NCBI RefSeq assembly: GCF_000148645.1
Contig: NC_014541.1
Location: forward strand, 3,557,139-3,621,138
DNA length: 64,000 nt
Direction of reading: 5' to 3'
From: Ferrimonas balearica DSM 9799
GTDB taxonomy: Bacteria > Pseudomonadota > Gammaproteobacteria > Enterobacterales > Shewanellaceae
The notes beneath the pieces are model-generated. The model was given only the letters and a program-made list of their open reading frames with translations, was not told where the DNA came from and searched no databases. This document shows positions 17,085 to 23,570 of this stretch, in pieces (positions within the stretch are counted from its first letter, which is position 1; each line of letters begins with the position of its first letter). A program made the position numbers and the translations under genes.

Positions 17085-17837
17085 TCAGCTGAATTTGCGC
17101 AGCTGGGAGAGTGGCAGCACCTTAAGCACGTAGCGCATCCAGGCCCACGGCCAGCCCGGCACAAAGGGGTTCTCCCCCTCCTTCTCAATCGCTTCCACCA
17201 ACGCCCGGCAACCGGTTTCGGTATCCACGATAAAGGGCACCTTCTCCACCTTTTCGTTGATCTCACTGCGAATAAACCCCGGATGCACCGTGGTCACCTT
17301 GATGGGGGTGCCCAACAGATCGACCCGGATCCCCTCACAGAGGCTGGTGAGGGCGGCTTTGGTGGCAGCGTAAACCGTCATGGCACGACGAAACCCCCGC
17401 ACGGCACTGACGGATGAGATGGCCACCAGGTGGCCGCTGTTCTGCGCCCGAAACTGGGTTAACGCCGCTTCGCACTGGGCCAGAGCGGCCACGAAGTTGG
17501 TTTGTGCGGTTTGCTTGTTGGCCTCAAAATGGCCGGTGCCCAGCGACGCCCCCTTGCCCATCCCCGCGTTGACGATCACCCGATCGAGCTGGCCACCAAA
17601 ATCCTCGGTGAAGGCGTTGAACACCTCGAACACCTGGTCATGATCATTCACATCCAGCGGCCGGATAAACACCTGAATACCCGGGTAATCCCGCTCCAGC
17701 TCCGCCTTTAACGCCTCCAGCCGATCCAGTCGACGGGCGCAGAGCGCGAGGTTACGCCCCCGCTTGGCAAATTCGATGGCCATGCCCCGGCCCAACCCGG
17801 AGCTGGCACCGGTAATCAGAATGTTCTGTCGACTCAT
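17085..17837 (-). CDS. Short-chain dehydrogenase/reductase (last gene of the acyl-CoA operon)
   Basis: A 250-aa SDR oxidoreductase. The nucleotide-binding motif GASSGLGRG lies near residues 9-17, VNAGMGKGAS is the NAG motif, and the catalytic Ser is in ISSVSAV with YAATK carrying the Tyr-Lys pair. ARRLDR after strand 2 suggests NADP(H). The start is ATG 17837, with AAGGAAG 4 bases upstream; an upstream in-frame codon at 17891 lies inside the preceding gene. It follows the histidine phosphatase-like gene by 10 bp and ends the five-gene operon. Confidence 0.9.
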   Translation of the reverse strand: MSRQNILITGASSGLGRGMAIEFAKRGRNLALCARRLDRLEALKAELERDYPGIQVFIRPLDVNDHDQVFEVFNAFTEDFGGQLDRVIVNAGMGKGASLGTGHFEANKQTAQTNFVAALAQCEAALTQFRAQNSGHLVAISSVSAVRGFRRAMTVYAATKAALTSLCEGIRVDLLGTPIKVTTVHPGFIRSEINEKVEKVPFIVDTETGCRALVEAIEKEGENPFVPGWPWAWMRYVLKVLPLSQLRKFS

Positions 17838-17847
17838 TGGCTTCCTT

Positions 17848-18531
17848 TCAAATCGTGGTAATCCATTGGGGCCGCCCCTCAAAGGCGACATGTTCGTTCA
17901 GGGTAGCGAGGCCATACCCCCCTTTTCCCGACACCAACTTGGTGACGCCGGCGTTGACCAGCCGGGCATTGACGCTCAGCAGTCCCCGGGGCTCCAGCCC
18001 CAGCAGGGTTTGGGTTACGACGGTAATGGGGCCGCCGGAGGTGAACACCCAGACCGGCCCCGCTTCCGGTGGCGGCAGCTGCTGCAAAGCCCCCTGTACC
18101 CGGGTGCGGAACGCCAGGGCACTCTCCTGATACTCATCGTCGTATTGGCCACTGAGCCAGCGATCAAAGGCCGCTTTGAGTTCGGCCTTCATAAACACCA
18201 TCGGCTCGGGGTGCTGGCTTATCGCGGCGCGCAGGGCCGAAATCTCGTGGTACGCCGGATTGTAGGTGCGCAAAATCTCGCGATGGTCGTACTCGTTCCA
18301 CTGCGGCAGGGTCTGCCAGTCCAGCGCCAGCCCCGCCCCCCGCAGGCAGTGTTCGGCGGTTTGCTGATGACGCCGGAGTGACCCGGCGATCACCGCCGCC
18401 GGACGCAGTCCGCGCCGGGCCAGGTCTTCACCCAGATGGCTCGCCTGCTGCTGCCCCAGGGGGGACAGCTGGTCGTAATCGTCGGCACCGGCACTGGCCT
18501 GGCCATGTCGAATCAGGTAAATCGCGCTCAC
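17848..18531 (-). CDS. Histidine phosphatase-superfamily protein with an altered second catalytic site
   Basis: A 227-aa protein of the phosphoglycerate-mutase-like (histidine phosphatase) fold. The N-terminal LIRHGQASAG carries the phospho-accepting His9, and SLRRHQQTAE fits the arginine-containing helix. The second active-site motif, normally HG(G), reads VFTSGGPI here, with Ser in place of His. This variant form occurs in part of the family, but it leaves the exact activity open. It sits between an APH-type kinase (8-bp gap) and an SDR (10-bp gap), so a role in removing a phosphate added by the kinase is possible. Confidence 0.85.
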   Translation of the reverse strand: MSAIYLIRHGQASAGADDYDQLSPLGQQQASHLGEDLARRGLRPAAVIAGSLRRHQQTAEHCLRGAGLALDWQTLPQWNEYDHREILRTYNPAYHEISALRAAISQHPEPMVFMKAELKAAFDRWLSGQYDDEYQESALAFRTRVQGALQQLPPPEAGPVWVFTSGGPITVVTQTLLGLEPRGLLSVNARLVNAGVTKLVSGKGGYGLATLNEHVAFEGRPQWITTI

Positions 18532-18539
18532 AGGACTCC

Positions 18540-19601
18540 TTAACGAGCAGCGCGGATCCGCCGGTCACAGCGCCACAGCAGGTAATTGACGAAGAACCAG
18601 AACCGCTTAAAGCGGGGGTTACGGGTCTGGCCGTGGTGGTAGCGGTAGTAGATCTGCTGCATGATGCCGGCCAGCCTGAACAGGCCATACACTTCGTAAA
18701 ACGTGAAATCGTCACAGTCGATGCCGGTGCGCTCGCCGTAGTACTGCACCACCTCTTGCCGACTCAGCATGCCCGGCAGGTGCGTCGGCTGCAACCGGGC
18801 CGATCGCAATACCGCGTCATCGTCGGCCTGAACCCAATACGCCAGAGTGTTGCCCAGGTCCATCAGCGGGTCGCCCAGGGTGGCCAGCTCCCAGTCCAGC
18901 ACACCCAACACCCGGCTGGGGTCGTCCGGGGCCAGTACCAGATTGTCAAAGCGGTAGTCGTTGTGGATCAGCGCCTGCCGCTCCTTTGTCGGCAGGTTGG
19001 CCTCCAGATAGCGCATCACCCGTTTGCCACTGCCCACGTTCCAGGTGCGGGCCTTTTGGTAGCGCTGAATCCACCCCTCGATTTGGCGCTCGATATAGCC
19101 GCTGCCCTTGCCAAACTCCGCCAGCGGCGCGGTGTCCACCTGATGCAGTTGAATCAGGGTATCCAGCGCCGACTCACACACCTGTCGGGTCCGGGTCGGC
19201 GTCAGCGCCAGGGCACGGGGGAAGTGCCGCCGAGGGATCACCCCCTGCAACCGCTCCATCAGGTAGAACTCCGTTCCCAGCACCTGCGCATTGTCGCAGT
19301 GGGCCAGCACCTCAGGCACCGCACCGAACAGCGGCTTGAGCGCCTTTTGCAGCCGGTACTCCCGACCCATATCGTGCGCCCCCCGAGCCTTGGTGCCCGC
19401 CGGGGCCCGCCGCAGGATCAGGTCCCGGTTGGCGAACTGCAGGCAGTAGGTCCAGTTGGAGGCACCGCCACTGTACTGACGAACCTCAGGCGTCCCCTCC
19501 AGTGCCGGCAACCGCTCCCGCAACCAGGGCAGCAGGGCTTCCAGTGGCAGGGCTTCGCCCTCGCGCACCGCGCCCCCCTGGTCAATCACACTGTCGCTCA
19601 T
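18540..19601 (-). CDS. APH-type kinase of the LvaA/ACAD10-11 kind
   Basis: A 353-aa protein of the aminoglycoside-phosphotransferase kinase fold. The nucleotide loop region is QYSGGASNWTYCL, the catalytic loop is HNDYRFDNLVL (the HxDxxxxN Brenner motif) and the metal site is VLDWELATLGDP. Proteins of this branch pair with acyl-CoA dehydrogenases. In Pseudomonas putida LvaA and in the kinase domains of ACAD10/11, they phosphorylate 4-hydroxyacyl-CoA so that a dehydrogenase partner can remove the phosphate. The acyl-CoA dehydrogenase encoded two genes upstream makes the same role likely here. It is not expected to confer antibiotic resistance. The gene overlaps the preceding SDR stop by 4 bp. 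Confidence 0.88.
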   Translation of the reverse strand: MSDSVIDQGGAVREGEALPLEALLPWLRERLPALEGTPEVRQYSGGASNWTYCLQFANRDLILRRAPAGTKARGAHDMGREYRLQKALKPLFGAVPEVLAHCDNAQVLGTEFYLMERLQGVIPRRHFPRALALTPTRTRQVCESALDTLIQLHQVDTAPLAEFGKGSGYIERQIEGWIQRYQKARTWNVGSGKRVMRYLEANLPTKERQALIHNDYRFDNLVLAPDDPSRVLGVLDWELATLGDPLMDLGNTLAYWVQADDDAVLRSARLQPTHLPGMLSRQEVVQYYGERTGIDCDDFTFYEVYGLFRLAGIMQQIYYRYHHGQTRNPRFKRFWFFVNYLLWRCDRRIRAAR

Positions 19602-20389
19602 GCCCGCGCCCTCCGCAGTTTGGCGGTCTGCCTGAGCATCAGGGCACGGTAGCGCTGGCGCGGAAGCAGCCGCATCAGCCAGAAGGCGCGGCGTCCACTT
19701 TGATGCGGCAGGATAAGCGGTGCGCGTCGGGCCACCCCATCGGCAATCGATGCGGCGACCTGCTCTGCACTCAACGGTGCCTTGGCAAACAACTTGTGGA
19801 GGATGGCGGTCATGGCCGGGTCAGCGCTGCGCAATCCCTTGTCCAGATTGGTTTTAAAGAAGGCGGGACAGGCCACACTGACGTGGATGCCCCGGTCCGC
19901 CAGCTCCAGCGCCAGGGTCTCCGAAAAGCTCACCACCGCCGCCTTCACCGCGCTGTAGCTGCCCATCTTGGGCATCGGGTTGAGCCCGGCCTGAGAGGCG
20001 ATGTTGAGCACCTGACCGCCCTCAGACAGCAGCGGCACCAGGGCACGGCAGCTGCGCACCACGCCAAACAGATTGATGTCGAACACCCACTGCCACTGCG
20101 CCAGGGACTCCTGCTCCAGCGTACCGGCGGTGGCCACACCGGCGTTGCACACCAGCAGGTCAAGGCCCTCCCAACGCTGGCGCAGTTCACTGGCCACCGC
20201 CGCCAGGCTGGCTTCGTCGGTGACGTCGCAGGGCAGGAAACACCCCTCGCCGCCCCGTTCCTTGATCTCCGCCACCACCGCTGTGCCATCCTGAACATCG
20301 CCGATGGCGACCCTGGCCCCCTCGGCGGCCCAATACAGAGCCAACGCGCGCCCCAACCCCGAGGCACCGCCGCTGATAAAGACTCTCAT
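19598..20389 (-). CDS. Short-chain dehydrogenase/reductase in the acyl-CoA operon
   Basis: A 263-aa SDR. SGGASGLGRALAL is the cofactor loop. AIGDVQD after strand 2 (Asp) suggests NAD(H). CNAGVATAG is the NAG motif and YSAVKAAV carries the catalytic Tyr and Lys. It overlaps the acyl-CoA dehydrogenase stop by 4 bp (ATGA) and the kinase start by 4 bp, so it is translationally coupled on both sides. It could oxidise a 3-hydroxyacyl intermediate; this is inferred from context. Confidence 0.9.
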   Translation of the reverse strand: MRVFISGGASGLGRALALYWAAEGARVAIGDVQDGTAVVAEIKERGGEGCFLPCDVTDEASLAAVASELRQRWEGLDLLVCNAGVATAGTLEQESLAQWQWVFDINLFGVVRSCRALVPLLSEGGQVLNIASQAGLNPMPKMGSYSAVKAAVVSFSETLALELADRGIHVSVACPAFFKTNLDKGLRSADPAMTAILHKLFAKAPLSAEQVAASIADGVARRAPLILPHQSGRRAFWLMRLLPRQRYRALMLRQTAKLRRARA

Positions 20390-21612
20390 GACTGCCCCCG
20401 TCGCTTCAGTTCCAGTTTGGCCACGCTGGCCAGATGCACCTCATCCGGGCCATCCGCCAGGCGCAGCGCCCGGGCCTGGGCGTAGAACCCCATCAACGGG
20501 TGGTCCTGACACAGCCCGGCGCCCCCATGCAGCTGAATGGCCATCTCCACCACCTGTTGCAGCACCCGTGGCGCCACCACCTTGATGGCAGCAATGTCGG
20601 TCATGGCGGCCCGGACGCCGTGGTTGTCGATCTTCCACGCCGCCTGCAGGGTCAGCAGCCGCGCCTGCTCGATGGCGATGCGCGCCTCGGCCACCTTCTC
20701 CAGGTTGCCTCCCAGCTTCAGCAAGGGTCGGCCAAAGGCGCTGCGCTGCTGGCCCCGTTCAATCATCAGCGCCAGTGATCGCTCCGCCGCGCCAAGACAG
20801 CGCATGCAGTGGTGGATCCGACCCGGACCCAGTCGGCCCTGGGCGATGGCAAAGCCCTCTCCCCAGCCTTTGATCAGGTGATCTGCCGGCACCCGAACCT
20901 GGTCAAAACGCACCTGACCATGCCCATAGGGCGCGTCGTAGTCGCCGCAGGCGGTCAGCATCCGTTCGATGGTGACGCCGGGGGTGTCCAGCGGCACCAG
21001 CACCATGGCGTGCCGACGATGGCGTTCAGCATCGGGGTCACAAAGCCCCATAAAGATGGCGATGCCCGCATCGGGATGGCCCAGTCCGGTGCTCCACCAT
21101 TTGTGGCCGTTGAGCACCAGCTCATCACCATCCCGTTCGATGGTGGCGGCCATATTGGTGGCATCGCTGGAGGCGACCTCCGGCTCCGTCATGCAGAACA
21201 CCGAGCGCAACGTTCCTGCCAGCAGCGGGGTCAGCCAGCGGGCCTGCTGCTCCGGCGAACCGAAGTGGTAGAGCACCTCCATATTGCCGGTGTCCGGGGC
21301 GTTGCAGTTGAACAGTTCCGGGGCCAACAGGCTGTGGCCCATGATCTCGGCCAGCGGGGCATACTCCAGCGTGGTCAGCCCGGCCCCAAGTTCGGCGTCG
21401 GGCAGAAACAGATTCCACAGCCCCTGCTCGCGGGCTTCCTGCTTCAACGCCTGCAACTCCGGCAGCAACTGCCAGCGTTGCCAGTCGCCATGGCCATTAA
21501 GGCGGTGGTTCTCCGCCAGCCAGCGGGCTTCATTGGGCAGCACCCGTGTTGTCATAAACTCGGTCAGCTGTTGCTGCAGCGCCTGACTGCGCGCACTGGG
21601 GACAAATGCCAT
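20386..21612 (-). CDS. Acyl-CoA dehydrogenase-family protein (ACAD10/11, LvaC-like)
   Basis: A 408-aa FAD enzyme and first gene of the operon. FCMTEPEVASSDATNMAAT is the FAD/substrate loop and LNGHKWWSTG follows it. The C-terminal helical domain has RSAFGRPL and IQLHGGAGLCQDHPL, where QLHGGAG is typical of the family. In the ACAD10/11 and LvaC branch the enzyme handles a phosphorylated hydroxyacyl-CoA instead of, or in addition to, simple dehydrogenation. The start is ATG 21612, with AAGGAG 6 bases upstream; an in-frame codon at 21636 lacks a site. Confidence 0.9.
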   Translation of the reverse strand: MAFVPSARSQALQQQLTEFMTTRVLPNEARWLAENHRLNGHGDWQRWQLLPELQALKQEAREQGLWNLFLPDAELGAGLTTLEYAPLAEIMGHSLLAPELFNCNAPDTGNMEVLYHFGSPEQQARWLTPLLAGTLRSVFCMTEPEVASSDATNMAATIERDGDELVLNGHKWWSTGLGHPDAGIAIFMGLCDPDAERHRRHAMVLVPLDTPGVTIERMLTACGDYDAPYGHGQVRFDQVRVPADHLIKGWGEGFAIAQGRLGPGRIHHCMRCLGAAERSLALMIERGQQRSAFGRPLLKLGGNLEKVAEARIAIEQARLLTLQAAWKIDNHGVRAAMTDIAAIKVVAPRVLQQVVEMAIQLHGGAGLCQDHPLMGFYAQARALRLADGPDEVHLASVAKLELKRRGQS

Positions 21613-21673
21613 GGAGCACTCCTTGGGGATCATCAAGCCGTTCTGGTCACTCTAGAGCAATTATGTTAATGAA

Positions 21674-21691
21674 TGAAACGATCCATTTTCA
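21674..21691. promoter_or_regulatory. Candidate operator between the acyl-CoA operon and its LysR gene
   Basis: TGAAA-N8-TTTCA is a perfect inverted repeat in the 117-bp divergent gap. A second loose TGAAT...TTTCA lies at 21702-21714. Size and placement fit a LysR-type site; this is inference. Confidence 0.4.
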
Positions 21692-21729
21692 TGTTTGCAA
21701 CTGAATGATTTTCACAACCTGAGCCCCTG

Positions 21730-22635
21730 ATGCGACCGGAACAACTCGACCTCAACCTGCTTAAGGTGTTTGAAGCGCTCTACCGCGAAGGCAATGTCTC
21801 CGCGGCGGCCACGGTGCTGCACCTGACCCCATCGGCGGTCAGCCATGCCCTGAAACGACTGCGGAGCCAGCTGGGCGAGCCGCTGTTTGAACGCCACGGC
21901 AATGGCATGCGTCCGACTCCCAGCTGTCAGCGCATGGCACCTCAGTTGCTGGCCCAACTCAGTCAGCTGCGGCAACTGCTGCGCCAGTGGGGCCACTTTG
22001 ACCCTGCACAGGCCCGGCTGACCTTTCAGTTGGGCGTGCCCGATGCGCTGGAGCCCCTGGTGCTGCCAACTTTGGCCCGGCTGCTGGATCAGCATGCCCC
22101 GGGCTGCAGCCTGATCAGCCGTCGGGTGGAGCGGGGTCAGCTGAGTCGTGAATTGGCTCAGGGCCTGGTCGATCTGGCGGTGGACGTGCGCCAGCCCGCC
22201 GAGCCGGAACTCTGCCTGCAGCCGCTGCTCAGTGATGAGCTGGTGGTACTGAGCCGCTCGGATCGCACCAGCCTGAGCCGGGAAGCCTATCAGGAGGCCG
22301 CTCATGTGGTGGTCTCCCGCCGGGCCAGAGGGGCGGTACTGGAGGAGGCTGCCCTGGCCGCCATTGGTGTGGCAAGACGAACCCCGCTGCGCTGTCAGGG
22401 CTACGCCAGTGCCGCCCGCATCGTGGCCCAATCTCAGCACCTGCTGACCCTGCCCCGCCACCTCGCGGAGCCGCTGCTGACCCCATCGCTGGCGCTCCAC
22501 CCCTGCCCGCTGCCGCTCTCCCCCATCCCCATCGGGCTCTACTGGCATCGCAGCCGACAGGAGGACCCCGCCCTCTCCTGGCTGCGGAAAACCCTGTTGA
22601 GCGCCCTGCCGCAGCAACTGGCCTCCCCCCCATAA
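21730..22635 (+). CDS. LysR-family regulator divergent from the acyl-CoA operon
   Basis: A 301-aa LysR-type regulator. The opening LDLNLLKVFEALYREGNVSAAATVLHLTPSAVSHALKRLR is a textbook winged helix-turn-helix of the NodD/LeuO-like branch, followed by PLFERHGNGMRPTP. The effector domain covers residues 90-300. Divergence from the acyl-CoA dehydrogenase gene makes that operon the probable target. An interspersed repeat begins 64 bases after its stop, with no separate terminator seen. Confidence 0.92.
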   Translation: MRPEQLDLNLLKVFEALYREGNVSAAATVLHLTPSAVSHALKRLRSQLGEPLFERHGNGMRPTPSCQRMAPQLLAQLSQLRQLLRQWGHFDPAQARLTFQLGVPDALEPLVLPTLARLLDQHAPGCSLISRRVERGQLSRELAQGLVDLAVDVRQPAEPELCLQPLLSDELVVLSRSDRTSLSREAYQEAAHVVVSRRARGAVLEEAALAAIGVARRTPLRCQGYASAARIVAQSQHLLTLPRHLAEPLLTPSLALHPCPLPLSPIPIGLYWHRSRQEDPALSWLRKTLLSALPQQLASPP

Positions 22636-22699
22636 AAAAGGTTCATCGCATATTTTCGTGGGAGTTTTGGCTCCGGGTCCGTTGCTACCTCCCGAGCCG

Positions 22700-22927
22700 T
22701 TGCCGGGATGCCCCGGCGGGCACCAGAAGGGCGTTGCCCCTCTGGACTCCCCTTTGCCTCCGGCGCGGCGAAAGCCCCCTCGCTCCCACTCCTTCCCGTT
22801 CAGCACTGGCCAGACTCGCATCCTTGCTCGACTGGCACTCGGGCCTTCCCTGGCCCTCGGCTTCACTCCCAGTCGCTCCCGCTCGGCGCCGCGAGTCGGC
22901 CTTTGGTGGACGGCTACGCCGTGATAG
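22700..22927 (+). repeat. Interspersed hairpin-rich repeat, copy 1
   Basis: About 228 bp closely match 33689-34009. Its longest shared stretch runs from about 22752 to 22819 with almost no differences. It begins with GCCGGG-ATGC-CCCGGC, then has a near-perfect 10-bp stem (CCAGAAGGGC-GTT-GCCCCTCTGG) and ends with CGGC-TAC-GCCG before GTGATAG. Frames inside it (e.g. 22658-22924) encode only low-complexity Ser/Arg-rich products and are not genes. It lies between a LysR gene and a small lipoprotein gene that converge. Confidence 0.85.
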
Positions 22928-23036
22928 TTGGGTGCTCATTCCAATTCGAAATCAGCAGCGATCCCTCGCTTACATGAGGTATGTGCTTTGATAAGTCGCT
23001 CATGTCTTCTTTCCCCGCTAATCCGCGAAGAACCAT

Positions 23037-23063
23037 AAAAAAGCCCGCCGAGTGGCGGGCTTT
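23037..23063 (-). terminator. Terminator of the small lipoprotein gene
   Basis: GCCCGCC-N4-GGCGGGC is flanked by AAAAAA, which is the U-tract on the minus strand. It lies 17 bases past the stop. Confidence 0.88.
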
Positions 23064-23079
23064 GCTGATTGACGCAGAC

Positions 23080-23343
23080 TCAGTTGCTTTGGCGAACTAC
23101 GGTACCCAGCGAGCTGTCCAGAATGTGGGCGTTCTGATTCATCTCCATACGGCGCTGCTCGGCGGTGGTGCACTTGCGCACCGGAAGGCGGGAGCCGGTG
23201 ACCTTCACCTTTTCGCAGATCACCCCCTTGTCCTCTTCCGCTTCCACGTCGGCAGCGGCCACATCGGTTTCCGGCGTGCTGCTGCAGGCCATCAGAGTCA
23301 ATGCCAACGAGGCACTCAGCAAAACTTTCAAAGGTGAAAACAT
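23080..23343 (-). CDS. Small lipoprotein of unknown function
   Basis: An 87-aa protein with a lipoprotein signal peptide (lipobox LMAC, Cys20, followed by Ser-Ser, so probably outer membrane). The mature part is acidic (ETDVAAADVEAEEDKG). It then carries ICEKVKVTGSRLPVRKC and EQRRMEMNQ. The two cysteines around VKVTGSRLPVRK could form a disulfide loop. I have seen this layout in other small gammaproteobacterial proteins, but know no function. It is single, with its own terminator. Confidence 0.75.
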   Translation of the reverse strand: MFSPLKVLLSASLALTLMACSSTPETDVAAADVEAEEDKGVICEKVKVTGSRLPVRKCTTAEQRRMEMNQNAHILDSSLGTVVRQSN

Positions 23344-23528
23344 TGTCGTGTTCCTTTACTGGTGGCAGACATCATTGCCTGTCCTGTGATTGAAGCTCGA
23401 ACGGGTTAAACCTAAAGCGGAAAACCCCGACTCGCAACTTTTTATTAACACAATGAATGCACCTCAGACATCTGTTCGCTCAAACAGCACACCCACCTTT
23501 GCCTTCTCAGATGCGGTGCGAAAAGCAC

Positions 23529-23558
23529 AAAAAAGCCCGCCAAATGGCGGGCTTTTTG
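23529..23558 (-). terminator. Terminator of the M3 peptidase gene
   Basis: GCCCGCC-AAAT-GGCGGGC has A and T tracts on both sides. It lies about 13 bases after the peptidase stop. Confidence 0.92.
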
Positions 23559-23570
23559 TCGACTGGCGAC

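Noticed and set aside
18540-19601. Aminoglycoside resistance gene
   Set aside because: The APH fold is present, but the operon context with acyl-CoA dehydrogenase and SDRs fits the hydroxyacyl-CoA kinase branch.
22658-22991. Overlapping small frames inside repeat copy 1 (and 33602-34006 in copy 2)
   Set aside because: Several frames are open at once, giving Pro/Ser/Arg-rich products. The two copies differ by indels that shift frames, so coding is not conserved.
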